From contig CM057476.1 of the NCBI GenBank assembly GCA_030035585.1, positions 25,404,501-25,468,500 on the forward strand: a stretch of DNA of 64,000 nucleotides. Direction: 5' to 3'. Position 1 is the stretch's first letter. The number at the start of each line of letters is the position of its first letter. Made by a program: the position numbers and the translations under genes. The DNA is from Dugong dugon. Taxonomy: Eukaryota; Chordata; Mammalia; Sirenia; Dugongidae. The notes beneath the pieces are model-generated. The model worked only from the letters and a program-made list of their open reading frames with translations. It made no database searches and was not told the DNA's origin. This document shows positions 1 through 10,703 of the stretch, in pieces.

Positions 1-775
1 TTTTTTGATTCGTGCCAGTAATGCCAGGGTAAGACAGTATCTCATTGTGGTTTTGATTTGCATTTCTCTAATGGCTAGTGATCAAGAGCATTTCCTCATG
101 TTTCTTTGGCCACTTGAATATCTTCTTTGGTGAAGTGTCTGTTCATTTCCTTTGCCCACTTTTTAATTGGATTGTTTGTCTTTGGTTGTAGAGGTATTTG
201 ATTTTCTCTTAGATTTTAGAGATTAGATCTTTGTCTAATTTGTAATGTACATTTTTTTTTTTCTCTCAGTCTGTAGTTCTATTTTTACACTTTTGGTGAA
301 GTATTTTGATGAACATAAGTGTTTAATTTTTAGACAATCCCAGTTATCTAGCTTATCTTCTGGAGTTTGTGTGTTGTTGGTTATGGTTAATACCCTGTTA
401 ATGCCATGTATTAGGCGCCTCTAGCATTGATCCTATTTTTTATTCTATGAACTTTATAGTTTTTGGCTTTATATTTAGGTCTTTGATCCATTTCGAATTA
501 GTTTTTGTGTATGGTGTGAGGTATGGGTCTTGTTTCATTTTTTTGAAGGGGGACATCCAATTTTGCCAGCACTATTTGTTAAAAAGACTGTTCCTCATTT
601 GATGGACTTTGGGCCCTTGTCAAAGATCAGGTGACAGTAGGCGGATAGATTTACATCTGGGTTCTCAATTCAGTTCCGTTGGTCAATGTATCTGTCATTG
701 TAACAATACCAGGCTGTTTTGACGACTGTAGCTGTATAGTAGGTTCTGAGGTAAGGTAGTGTGAGTCCTCCTACT
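1..775 (-). pseudogene. L1 ORF2 C-terminal region, no open frame
   Basis: Minus-strand ORF2 C-terminal coding sequence with no long open frame left. Recognisable blocks include the [11 protein letters not shown]-type region near 690-750 and the final MRY block at 1-70. A small T run at 252-262 and several indels break the frame. Confidence 0.8.
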
Positions 776-1357
776 TTATTCTCCTTCAATAATGTTACCT
801 ATCTGGGGCCTCTTCCCTTTCCATATAAAGTTAATGATAGTGTTCTCCATCTCTTTAAAGAATGTTGTTGGTATTTGGGTCTGGATTGCATTGTATTTGT
901 AGATTGCTTTGGGTAGAATTGTCATTTTCACAATGTTGAGTCTACCTATCCGTGAGCATTGTATGTTTTTCCATTTATGTAGACCCTTTTGGGTCTCTTG
1001 CAGTAGTGTTTTGTAGTTTTCTTTGTCTAGGTCTTTTACATCCCTGGTTGGATTTATTCCTAAGTATTTTATTTTTTTAGGTGCTATTATAAATGATATT
1101 GTTTTCTTGATTTCTTCTTCATCATTCTCTTTATTGGTGTATAGGAATCCAAATGATTTCTGTATGTTTATCCTGTATCCTGCTACTCTGCTGAATCTTT
1201 CTATTAGTTCCAGTAGTTTTGTTGTGGAGCCTTTTGCGTTTTCTATGTATAGTATTGTATGATCCACAAATAGGGACAGTATATTTTCTTCCTTACAAAT
1301 TTGGATGCTCTTTATTTCTTTTTCTTGCCTTATTGCTCTAGCTAGGACTTCCAGCAC
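776..1357 (-). pseudogene. L1 ORF2 RT palm/thumb fragment, catalytic site altered
   Basis: 193 codons that continue ORF2 in the next frame ([15 protein letters not shown], then SGYRIN-like and IKYLGI motifs). The RT signature F-A-D-D reads F-V-D-H here at 1259-1270: the second metal-binding Asp is His (codon CAT) and the Ala is Val. Loss of that Asp is expected to abolish polymerase activity. The frame ends at 776 after a second indel near 803, and downstream sequence still shows the NKVGGLTLP block in another frame. It is a fossil piece of the same ORF2 as 1342-3366, not a separate gene. Confidence 0.9.
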
Positions 1358-3366
1358 AATGTTAAATAGGAGTGGTGATAAAGAGCATCCTGTCTTGTTC
1401 CTGTTCTCGAGGGGAATGTTTTCAGCCTCTCTCCATTAAGAATGATGTTGGCTGTTGGTTTCGCATAGATGCCCTTTATTATGTTGAGAAATTTCCCTTC
1501 TATACCTATTTGATTGAGAGTTTTTATTAGGAATGGATGTTGGACTTTGTCAAATGCCTTTTCTACGTCAATTAAGATGATCATGTGATTCTTTTCTTTC
1601 CTTCTATTTATGTGGTGGATTACATTGATTGATTCTCTAATGTTGAACCATCCTTGCATACCTGGTATGAATCCTACTTGGTCATGGTGTATTATTTTTT
1701 TGACATGATGCTGAATTCTATTTGCTAGAATTTTGTTAAGAATTTTTGCATCTATATTCATGAGAGATATTGGTCTGCAATTTTCTTTTTTTGTGAAGTC
1801 TTTGCCTGGTTTTGGTATCAGTGTTATGCTGGCTTCATAGAATGAATTTGGAAGTGTTGCTTCCTCTTCTATGCTCTGAAATAGCTTGAGTACTGGTACA
1901 AGCTCTTCTGTGAATGGTTTTCTAGAATTCTCCAGTGAAGCCATCTCGGCCAGGGCTTTTTTTGGTTGGGATTTTTTTAAAATTACCTTTTCAGTCTCTT
2001 CTCTTGTTATGGGTCTGTTCAGATTTTCAACATCACTTTGTTGTAGTTTAGGTAGGTAGTGTGTTTGTAGAAATTTATCCATTTCCTCTAGGTTTCCAAA
2101 TTTGTCGGAGTATTTTTTTTCATAATATTCTGTTATAGTCCTTTTTATTTCAGTTGAGTCTGTTGTAGTGTCCTCCATTTCATTTCTTATTTGGCTTATT
2201 TGTGTCCTCTGCTGTTTTTCTTTTGTCAGTCTGGCCAGTGGTTTGTCGATTTTGTTGATTCTTTCAAAGAACCAACTTTTGGTTTTGTTGATTCTTTCTT
2301 TTGTTTTTCTGTTCTCTATTTCATTTACTTCTGCTCTGATCTTTACTATTTTCTTTCTTCCAGTGGCTGTGGGCTTTTTTTGCTGTTCTCTTTCTATTTG
2401 TTTGAGTTGTGTAGTTAATGTTTTGATTTTGTCCCTTTCTTCTTTTTTGATGTGTGCATCTACTGGTATAAATTGTCCTGTGAGGACTGCCTTTGCTATG
2501 TCCCAAAGGTTTTGGTATGATGTGTTTTCATTCTCATTTGATTCTAGGAATTTTTTGATTCCATCTCTGATTTCTTCTATTACCCAGTGATGTGTCAGCA
2601 AGGTATTATTCAGTTTCCATGTAACTGATTTTTTTTCCTTGCTCTTTCTGTTGTTAATTTCTACCTTGATGGCACTGTGGTCAGAAAAGATACTTTCAAG
2701 TATCTCAACGTTTTGGATTTTGTTGATGATTGCTCTGTGGCCTAAGATGTGGTCTATTCTTGAGGAAGTTCCGTGTGCATTGGAAAAGAATGTGTGCTTT
2801 GCAGTGGTTGGATGGAGTGTTCTATTTATGTCTATGAGGTCAAGTTGGCTGATTGTGCCCTTTAGATCTTCTGTATCTTTGCTGAGTTTCTTCTTAGTTG
2901 TTCTGTCCTTTACTGACAGTGGTGTGTTGAAGTCTCCTACTATTATTGTGGAACTGTCAGTTTCTCTTTTCAGTGTTGTTAGAGTTTGTTTTATGTATTT
3001 TGGAGCCCTGTCATTGGGTGCGTAGATGTTTATTATGGTTATGTCTTCCTGATGGATCGTCCCCTTAATCATTATATAGTGTCCTTCTTTGTCTTTTATG
3101 GTAGATTTTGTTTTAAAGTCTATTTTATCTGAGATTAGGATTGCCACTCCTGCTCTTTTTTGGTAGTTGTTAGCCTGATATTTTTTTTTCCAGCCTTTGA
3201 CTTTTAATAAATTCACATCTTTGTTTCTAAGGTGTGTCTCTTGTAGACAGCATATTGATGGATCCTGTTTTTTTAACCATTCTGTCACTCTCCATCTCTT
3301 TATGGGTGCATTGAGTCCATTTACGTTCAGTGTAATTATTGATAGATGTGAGTTTGTTGCTGTCAT
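1342..3366 (-). pseudogene. L1 ORF2 endonuclease and N-terminal RT, frameshifted
   Basis: 674 codons from a start that matches the known ORF2p start. ORF2p nicks target DNA and copies L1 RNA at the nick. The APE-type endonuclease is intact by inspection: Asn14, Glu43, Tyr115, Asp145, Asn147, Thr192, Asp205 and His230 all fall at the same residue numbers as in human ORF2p. The RT part follows with an ILIPKPG motif, RPISLMN, and the first catalytic Asp in the IDVEKAFDK block. Around codons 475-500 the usual PGPDGFT block reads in a wrong frame and then recovers, so two compensating indels are likely. Just after GTRQ, at about 1389-1390, one base is missing from a G run. This shifts the frame and ends the ORF in a nonsense tail. 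Usual ORF2p is about 1,275 residues. Confidence 0.93.
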
Positions 3367-3744
3367 TTTGTAGTGCCTTTTTTTGTGGTGCTGATGTTTT
3401 CTTTGTTTTTCTTACTCTCTTGTGCTGAGTTTTTGTTTTTGCTTAGACTTTACGTTTTTCCTCTTTATTTTTATAAGTATGTTTGTTAACTTTCTTTGTT
3501 GTTACCATGAATTTTACCCTTATCTTTCTAAGTTTGAAGTAGTCTACCATTACTTGGTATCGCCTTGTCTTCCTCTTCATTAGAAGGTTCTATACCTATG
3601 CCGTTTATTCCCTCTTTTATTGTTTTGATGTTGTTGTCATTTACTGATTAACTTCTCTGATTCCTTGTTGTATTTAGTTTGGTTTTGGGTAATCCTTGAG
3701 AGTTCATTTCCTAGACTGGTATCTGGCTGGTACGATCTTGTGTC
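3367..3744 (-). other. L1 inter-ORF spacer
   Basis: About 378 bp of T-rich plus-strand sequence between the ORF1 stop and the ORF2 start of the same L1. No open frame of note. Confidence 0.6.
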
Positions 3745-4263
3745 CTAGGTTCTGCCTGTGAGCTGACGTTGTTTGTTCTCAGATTGAAAAACTCCCTTTA
3801 ATAATTCTTGTAAGTTTGGTTTGGCTTTTACATATTCCCTTAATTTCTGTTTATCTGGAAATGACATAATTTCACTACCAAATTTGAATGAGAGTTTTTC
3901 AGGATATATTACTCTTGGCTGAGAATTATTTTCTTTAAAGATTTTATATATGTCATCCCATTGCCTTATTGCCTGAATGGTTTCTGCTGAATAATCTGAG
4001 CTTAGTCTTATTGTTTCTCCTCTGTATGTGACTTCTTGTTTTTCACGAGCTGCTCTCAGGATTCTTTGTTTGTCTTTGGTTTTGGTGAGTGTGAATATGA
4101 TATGCCTTGGCAATTTTCTTTTGGGGTCTATCTTATATAGGGTTAGTTGAGCTTCTTGGATGGCCAGCTTTTCATCTTTCATGATATTGGGGAAGTTTTC
4201 TGTCAGCAGTTCTTCAATGATCCTCTGTTTTTTCTGTTTTCTCCCCCTGTTTGGGAACTCCAA
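3745..4263 (-). pseudogene. L1 ORF1 RNA-binding and C-terminal domains
   Basis: 172 codons matching the C-terminal half of L1 ORF1p, the RNA-binding chaperone that coats L1 RNA. RRM-like and C-terminal domain blocks are clear: RHIIFTLTKTKDKQRILRAAR, then the Tyr-Arg-Gly segment (VTYRGETIRLSSDYS), then PRVIYPEKLSF. The open frame starts inside the protein because an indel near 4263-4317 separates it from the coiled coil. It ends in a stop just before 3745, followed by the long inter-ORF spacer. Confidence 0.88.
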
Positions 4264-4316
4264 TCACTCACAAATTTTTGCTTTTGATTGTATCCCACAT
4301 AACTCTCAGTGTTTCT

Positions 4317-4817
4317 TCATTTTTCTTTGTTCTTTTCCTGATTTTTCCTCAGAGTTGTATCCAAGTGTTGGTCTTCAATTTCGCTGACCCTGTCTTCTAT
4401 AGTTTCAAATCTGCTCCTCAGCCCTTCTATGATGCTGTCCATTTCTGAAATATTGTTGTTTATCTTTTGGATTTCTAACTGTTGTTTTTGTATGATTTGT
4501 ATGATTTCTAGTTGTGAGTTTATTTTGGCATTTTGTTCCTGTATCATTTTCCTGAATTTTTCCATTTTTTTGGTCTGTATTTTCCATGAATTTGTCTATT
4601 TTTTCCTCATTTGTGTCTGCTTTTTGCTTCAACTCTTAGATAGCTCTGAATCTTAGAGATTTGCATTGCCTATCAAGTAGTTCTAGTGCCTTTTCTTCTA
4701 CTGGAAAGTCATCTGGTGTTTTATTTTGGACGCCTACTGGAAACATTCTGTTCTTTTTTAAAATATGTTTTGTTATTGTCTGCTGTCTTCGGGACGTTTA
4801 GTAGTTATTTTCCTCAT
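4317..4817 (-). pseudogene. L1 ORF1 N-terminus and coiled coil, broken
   Basis: The N-terminal part of ORF1 in several frames. 4317-4565 encodes a heptad-like coiled coil (IQKQQLEIQKINNNISEMDSIIEGL, RFETIEDRVSEIED), the segment that trimerises ORF1p. 4405-4632 overlaps it in another frame. A plausible original start is the ATG at 4815-4817, followed by a basic KITTKRPEDSRQ-like stretch and then stops. Full ORF1 would have been about 357 codons, a normal length for L1 ORF1p. Confidence 0.75.
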
Positions 4818-4892
4818 TTACTGATTGTAGATTTGTTTGGAAAGAAACAATCTTTGATGGATATGAGGGAAGGGGAGTGGCGGGGAGGGAAA

Positions 4893-5840
4893 AACACTAA
4901 CTAGATAGTAGATATGTGGTGACTTTGGTGAAGGGTAAGACAGTACACACTTCTGGGGAAGTCATCACAACTTGACCAGGGCAAAGTCATAGAAGGTTCA
5001 CAGACACATCCAAATGCTCTGAGGGACAGAGATACTGGGCTGAGGGCTGGGGACTATCGTCTCAGGTGACTTCTTGCTCAATTGGCATAACATAGTCTCT
5101 AAAGAAAATGTTCTGTGTTCATCTGTGATGAGTAGTGATTGGGGTCTTAAAAGCCTGTTGGGGCCATCTAAGATACATCTACTGGTTCCATCCTGGCTGG
5201 AGCAAAGGAGAATAAACAAGACCAAAGACGCATGGGCAAGATTAGTCCAAAGGACTAATGGACCACAACTACCACAACCTCCACCAGACCAATCACAGAA
5301 CAACTAGATGGTGCCTGGTTATCACCACTGACTGTTCTGATGGGGATTGCAATAGAGGATCCCGGACAGAGCTGGAGAAATATGTAGAACAAAATTCAAA
5401 TTCACACACACAAAAGACCAAGCTAGCTGGTTTGACAGAGACTGGAGAAACCCCAAGAGTATGGCCCCTGGATACCCTTTTAACTCAGTGCCAGAGTCAT
5501 CCCTGAGGTTCACCCTTTAGCCAAAGATTAGACAGGACTGTAAGGCCAACAATAACACACATAAGGGACTTGCTTCATAGTTCAATCATGTATATGAGAC
5601 TAATGGGAACACCAGCCCAAAAGTAAAGACAAGAAGGCAGAAAGGGACAGGAAAACTGTATGAATGGGAACAGGGAACCTGGGGTGGAGAAAGAGAGAGT
5701 GTTGACACATCATAGCGTTGGCAACCAATTTCACAAAACAATATTTAATGAGAAACTAATTTGTTCTGTAAACTTTCACCTACGTTACAATAAAAAATAA
5801 AGAAAGAAAGAAAAAAGCTAAAATACCGAAAAAAAAAGTG
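4893..5840 (+). mobile_element. R1 retroposon copy 1 (longest), A-rich tail
   Basis: About 0.9 kb of unique-looking sequence ending in an A-rich tail (5788-5836). Its 3' two thirds, from about 5195, match 50407-51012, and its last 130 bp match 14511-14656. Copies share a 3' end and differ in 5' extent, as in 5'-truncated LINE-type insertions. It has no coding capacity. It may be the 3'UTR of an afrotherian L1 or a non-autonomous retroposon; I cannot name the family. Confidence 0.7.
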
Positions 5841-5953
5841 TTGCTGATTCTATGGGAAATTGGCCTTCTTTCTCACATATAATTGGCAGGAGGGCTGTTT
5901 ACTAACATTCTGAGTATTCCTTCAAGTAATTAGAAGATGAAAAGCCTTTATAA

Positions 5954-6292
5954 GTTGCTGTTGTTTTTAGCTGCCATTGAATTGGCCCCAACACATGGTG
6001 ACCCCATGCACAATGGAATGAAACTCTGCCCAGTCAGCTGCAGATCGGACAATGTTCTGCTGTGATCCATAGGGCTTTCATTGGCTAATTTTCAGAAGTG
6101 GATCATAGGCCTTTCTTCTCAGTTTGTATTAGCCTGGAAGCTCTGCTGAAGCCTGTTCAACATCATAGCAACATGCAAGATCCACTGATAGACCGGTGGT
6201 GACTGTGCATGAGATGCATTGACCAGAAATTGAACCCAGCTCTCCTGCATGGAGGGTGAGAATTCTACTATTGACCCACCATTACCTCATGT
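5954..6292 (-). mobile_element. Long AfroSINE-like element
   Basis: Reverse strand begins with a tRNA-like head whose B box lies near 6230 (read on the minus strand as 'gggttcaat'). A middle part shares sequence with the RTE 5' region, and the tail matches the RTE 3' end, followed by a short GTT-type run on the plus strand. Length is about 340 bp, the same as 12125-12420, 49995-50321 and 55052-55393. Confidence 0.75.
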
Positions 6293-6324
6293 TTTGTAAG
6301 GACAGGTGATATTATCACTAAATC

Positions 6325-6440
6325 TTTGTGGGCTTTAGTCTCCTTATCTGAAAAATGGGGATAATAGTATTGATCTCACACAGTTATTGTGGAGATTAGA
6401 TGCCTGGATCACATGCCCAGCATGATGATGCTTGGCCCTT
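6325..6440 (+). mobile_element. MIR fragment
   Basis: The 'ctccttatctgaaaaatggg' block followed by a gataataat-type stretch is the MIR 3' half. Confidence 0.6.
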
Positions 6441-6589
6441 AAACAAACAAAACAAAACAAAAAGAAACAAACTAGCAGGTATTGGTTCTCTTCTCTATGA
6501 GTATGAGGGGCAACAACACTCAGAGAAACTTCCTTATGGTCTTAGCTTTGGGAATTGATTCATTAGGAAATCCTAAAAAATTTATTCAT

Positions 6590-7065
6590 TGCAGGTAAAG
6601 ATTTATAAACAAAGATGTCTTTTGCAACCTTGTTTACAACGAACAAGTAGAAACTAAATGTACAACACTAAAGCAATCTGTGCTACTTATTTTTCTGCTT
6701 ATCTCTTTTTACTTATTGTTACTAATTTTTACTAACATTGCTTGACTAAATCAAGATATAGCTATATGCAGAAATACAGCTCAGCCACAAAATCATACTT
6801 TAGAGAAGAATTTATTGCCATTACAATGATCAGGCTGTTAAACGAAAGAAAAAAAAAATCAGATTACAAAATAGAGTTAGAGTGTGATACCAATACTTGT
6901 AAAAAAATGTTTTATATCTACAACTGTCTCTCGATACATACGCAGAGAAAACTATCTGGAGTATGCTAACCCAAAATATTGTCTGGATTTGTCCCTGATA
7001 GTGGGGTTATAGGTCTTTTTTGTCTTCTTCATACTAATGCATTTCTTTTTGAGTCCTTCTGGGCT
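6590..7065 (+). mobile_element. Ancient L1M 3'-end fragment
   Basis: Plus-strand sequence resembles the 3' terminal part of old mammalian L1: an AAC/AAACT-rich part, a 'gtaaaaaaatg' block, then a GGGTTATAGGT-type segment before a T-rich end. No tail remains. Confidence 0.55.
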
Positions 7066-7104
7066 GTGTACCCTCTTAAATGCATCCATCTGGGGTCTTC
7101 TTTA

Positions 7105-7225
7105 GTCCTCACAGTAAACCTGTGAAGTGGGTACGAGGACTGTCTCCATTTCACAGATGATGACACTGAGGATTTGAGAAGTGAGGTACCGTGCCTGATG
7201 TGCCACATCTAGTAAATTTTGTAAA
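7105..7225 (-). mobile_element. MIR fragment
   Basis: Reads in reverse as MIR, with 'tttcacagatgatgacactg' matching the inverted MIR core. Confidence 0.6.
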
Positions 7226-7234
7226 TCTCTAAAT

Positions 7235-7660
7235 TGTCGTGTATTGTGGATTATACTGTGTCCCCCCAAAATGTGTGCTGTAAGTCCTAACCTCAGCATC
7301 TGTGGTTATAATCCCGTTTGGGAAGGGGTTGTCTTTGTTATGTTAATGAGATAGGATTAATATAGGGTATATTTGGAGTCAATCTCTTTTGAGATGTAAA
7401 AGAGATTAAGTGCAAGCTAGCAAGCAGAGATGGAGAAAACTAGATGCCAAGCCACATGAAGATTGCTCTGGAGTAGAAGCTTAGAAGAGACAAGGACCTT
7501 TCTCCAGAGCTGACAGAGAGAGACAACCTTCCCCTAGAGCTGGAACCTTGAATTTGGACTTCTAACCTCCTAAACTGTGAGAAAATAAATTTCTGTTTTG
7601 GAAACCACCCACTTGTGGTATTTCTGTTATTGCAGCACTAGATAACTAGGGCACCATGTT
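7235..7660 (+). mobile_element. MaLR-type LTR (MLT1-like)
   Basis: Typical MaLR LTR content in order: 'gtgtccccccaaaatgtg' near the start, a TTATAATCCC part, 'gagaaaataaatttctg' carrying a polyadenylation signal near 7583, and an ending in 'gataactagggca'. No internal retroviral genes flank it, so it is a solo LTR. Confidence 0.6.
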
Positions 7661-7765
7661 ATCTACAGTAAACATGTGCTATTTTGTTAAAAAAAAGGTA
7701 TTTAATGTTAATTTTAAAAAAGAAAGAAATAAACAAAAGAAGAAGAAAAACCAGCAACTTACCTG

Positions 7766-7999
7766 ATCAAAACGGGGAAAATGTGGAAGAGTATTTAAAA
7801 ATTTCCATGGAATCTGAACATTCTGGAGCCATTGAGACTGGAGGAAGCCCCTAAAACTATTGCCCTGAGATAATCTTTAAACTTTAAACCAGAACAATCC
7901 CCTAAAGTTTTCTTTGAACCCAAAAAATAACTTATCTTAATTAGTTAAGTACTGTGGTGAGCACTGTGCTCTTTTAAAGAATTATCTATGTGAGATCAC
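7766..7999 (+). mobile_element. R2 repeat, left half (split by RTE)
   Basis: Starts with 'gatcaaaacggggaaaatg' and matches 51801-52044 base for base in order. The match stops at 7999, where the RTE begins, and resumes at 11180. The last ten bases are the left copy of the RTE target duplication. Confidence 0.8.
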
Positions 8000-8348
8000 C
8001 ACCACTTATCTGTCAGTGTGTGGTGATTTGCATGTTGCTGTGATGCTGGAAACTATACCACCAGTATTTCAAATACCAGCAGGGTCAACCATGGTGGAGG
8101 GGTTTCAGTGGAGCTTTCAGGCTAAGATAGACTAGGAAGAAGGACCTGGCAGTCTAATTCTGAAAACACTGGCCATTGAAAATCTTATGAATAGCAGCAG
8201 AACCTTGTCTGATACAGTGCCAGAAGATGAGCCCCTCAGGTTGGAAAACACTAAAAATAAGACTAGGGAAGAGATGCCTCCTCAAAGTAATGATGTGGAT
8301 AGAGTCAAGCTTTTGGGACATTCATTTGCTGATGTGGCATAACTCAAA

Positions 8349-9124
8349 ATGAGAAAAAACAGCCGCAAACATCCATTAATAATCAGAATGTGGAACGTAC
8401 AAAGTACGAATCCAGGAAAATTGGAAGTCGTCAAAAGTGAAATGGGACACATAAAGATCGATATCTTAGGCATTAGGAAACTGAAATGGACTGGTATTGG
8501 CATTTTGAATCAGACAATCATATGGTCTACTATGCCAGGAATGACAAACTGAAGAGAAATGGCACTGCATTAATGGCCAAAAAGAACATTTCAAGATCCA
8601 TCCTGAAGTACAATGCTGTTAGTGATAGGGTAATATCCATACTTTTCCAAGGAAGACCAGTTAATATGACTATTATTCAAATTTGCACACCAACCACTAA
8701 TGCTAACGATGAAGAAATTGAAGATCTTTACCAAAGTCTGCAGTCTGAAACTGATCAAACATACAATCAAGATGCATTGATAACTACTGGTGATTGGAAT
8801 GGAAAAGTCGGAAACAAAGAAGAAGGATCGGCAGTTGGAAAATATGGCCTTGGTAATAGAAATGACGCCAGAGATCCCATGATAGAATTTTCTAAGATCA
8901 ATATGGAGACTCAGGGTTTTATTGCAAGTATCTTTTTCGATAACATAAACAGTGAGTATACACGTAGGCCTTGTCTGATGGACTATACAGGAATCAAATC
9001 AACTATGTCTGTGGAAACAATGGAGAAGCTCAATATCATCAGTCAGAATAAGGCAAGGGGCCAATTTCAAAACAGACAATCAATTGTTTATATGCAAGTT
9101 CAAGTTGAAGCTGAAGAAAATTAA
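8349..9124 (+). pseudogene. RTE endonuclease domain, broken
   Basis: APE-type endonuclease in two frames, 8349-8552 and 8486-9124. Blocks visible: MWNVQSTNPGKLEVVKSEM, DILGIRKLKWTG, QICTPTTNANDEEIEDLY, TTGDWNGKVGN and CLMDYTG. The Glu expected before LKW is Lys (codon 8478-8480), and the His of the final SDH-type motif is Asn (TDNQ, 9072-9083, in another frame). Asp and Asn of GDWN remain. This domain would nick target DNA; with Glu and His lost it should be inactive. Confidence 0.85.
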
Positions 9125-9344
9125 AACAAGCCCACAAGAGCCAAAGTATGACCTTGAGTATAGCCCACCTGAATTTAGAGACCATCTCAAGAATAGATTT
9201 GATGTATTGAACACTAATGACCGAAGCCCAGATGAGTTGTGGAATGACATCAAAGACAGAAGAAAGCAAGAGGTCATTAAAAAGATAGGAAAGAAAGAAA
9301 AGACCAAAATGGATGTCAGAGGAGACTCTGAAACTTGTTTTTGA
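9084..9344 (+). pseudogene. RTE linker region fragment
   Basis: 86 codons (FKLKLKKIKTSPQEPKYDLEYSPPEFRDHLKNRFDVLN) that lie between endonuclease and RT domains of RTE elements. Frame differs from both neighbours, so indels lie on each side. Confidence 0.75.
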
Positions 9345-9924
9345 ACGTAGAGTAGCTAAAGCAAACCGAAGAAACGATGAAGTAAAAGAGCTGAACAGAA
9401 GTTTGCAAAGGGTGGCTCGAGAAGAAAAAGTGAAGTATTATAATGACTTGTGCAAAGACCTGGAGTTAGAAAACAAAAAGGGAAGAACACGCTTGACATT
9501 TCTCAAGCTGAAAGAACTGAAGAAAAAATTCAAGCCTCGAGTTGCCATATTGAAGGATTCTGTGGGCAAAATAATGAACGAAGCAGGAAGCATCAAAAGA
9601 AGATGGAAGGAGTCACTGTACCAAAAAGAATTGGTTGACATTCAACCATTTCAAGAGGTAGCATATGGTCAAGAACCGATGGTATTGAAGGAAGAAGTCC
9701 AAGCTGCACTGGAGACACTGCAAGAAACAAGGCTCCAGAAATGGACAGAATACCAATTGAGAGGATTCAACAAACGGATGCACTGCTGGAAGTGCTTGTT
9801 TGTCTATGCCAAGAAATTTGGAAGACAGCTACCTGGCCAACAGGCTAGAAGAGGCCCATATTTATGCCTATTCCAAAGAAAGATGATCCAAAAGAATGTG
9901 GAAATTATCGGACAGTATCATTAA
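9313..9924 (+). pseudogene. RTE pre-RT and fingers fragment
   Basis: 203 codons rich in Lys, Arg and Glu (RRVAKANRRNDEVKELNRSLQRVAREEKVKYYNDLCKDLE), followed by a region that normally precedes RT motif 1. The next frame at 9864 starts PIPKKDDPKECGNYRTVSLISH, the conserved PK(K)DxxxCxNYRxIS block, so the break lies near 9860-9890. Confidence 0.8.
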
Positions 9925-10703
9925 TATCACACACAAGTAAAAATTTTGCTGAAGATCATTCAAAAGTGGCTGCAACAGTACATAAACTAGGAACTGTCAG
10001 AAATTCAAGCCAGACTCAGAAGAGGATGTGGAAGGTGGGGGTATTAGTGTTGATGTCAGATGGATCATGGCTGAAAGTAGGGAATACCAGAAAGATGTTT
10101 ACCTGTGTTTTATTGACTATGCAAAGGCATTCAACTGTGTAAATCATAATAAATTATAGATAACATTGCAAAGAATGGGAGTTCTAGAAAGCTGCATTGT
10201 GCTCATGAGGAACCTGTACCTATACCAAGAGGCAGTCATATGAACAGAACAGGGGGATGCTTTGTGGTTTAAAGTCAAGAAAGGTGTGTGTCAGGGTTGT
10301 ATCCTTTCACCGTACTTATTCAGTCTGTATGCTGAGCAAATAATCCAAGAAGCCAGACTATATGAGGAAGAATTCGGCATCAGAGTTGGAGGAAGACATT
10401 AACAACCTTCGATATGCAGATGACACTACCTTGCTTGCTGAAAGTGAAGAGGACTTGAATCATTTACTGATGAAGATTAAAGACTGTAGCCTTCAGTATG
10501 GATTGTGCCTCAACATAAAGAAAACAAAAATCCTCACAACTGGACCAATCAGCAACATCATGATGAAAGGAGAAAATATTCAAGTTGTCAAGGATTTCAT
10601 TTTACTTGAATCCACCATCAATGTCCATGGAAGCAACAGTCAAGAAATCAAGAGACAGATTGCATTGGGCAAATCTGCTACAAAAGACTCTTTAAAGTGT
10701 TGA
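9864..10703 (+). pseudogene. RTE reverse transcriptase palm, broken
   Basis: RT motifs in order but in shifting frames: PIPKKDDPKECGNYRTVS (9864 on), motif A FIDYAKAFN (from 10109, catalytic Asp codon 10115-10117 retained), GVCQGCILSPYLFSLYAE (from 10283, usual Arg replaced by Cys), and motif C YADD intact at 10413-10424 followed by LNIKKTKI. The frame changes between motif B and motif C. The polymerase aspartates survive although the protein cannot be made in one piece. Confidence 0.85.

Larger units (their letters stand above)
1..4890 (-). mobile_element. Decayed L1 LINE, 3' end off window
   Basis: Reads on the minus strand as L1: a degraded leader, ORF1 (about 4817-3745), a spacer of about 378 bp, then ORF2 from 3366 running off the left edge. 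The first 70 bases still encode the conserved C-terminal ORF2 region (KTTMRY-like), so the C-terminal end of ORF2, the 3'UTR and the tail lie outside the window. At least two frameshifts and a changed catalytic residue show it is dead. The spacer is much longer than the roughly 60 bp of human L1. No 5' promoter could be recognised upstream of ORF1. The plus-strand R1 repeat starts directly beyond its 5' end. Confidence 0.95.

Noticed and set aside
2168-2590. Plus-strand hydrophobic frames that look like membrane proteins
   Set aside because: Antisense shadows of L1 ORF2; the T-rich antisense gives Phe/Leu/Ser runs.
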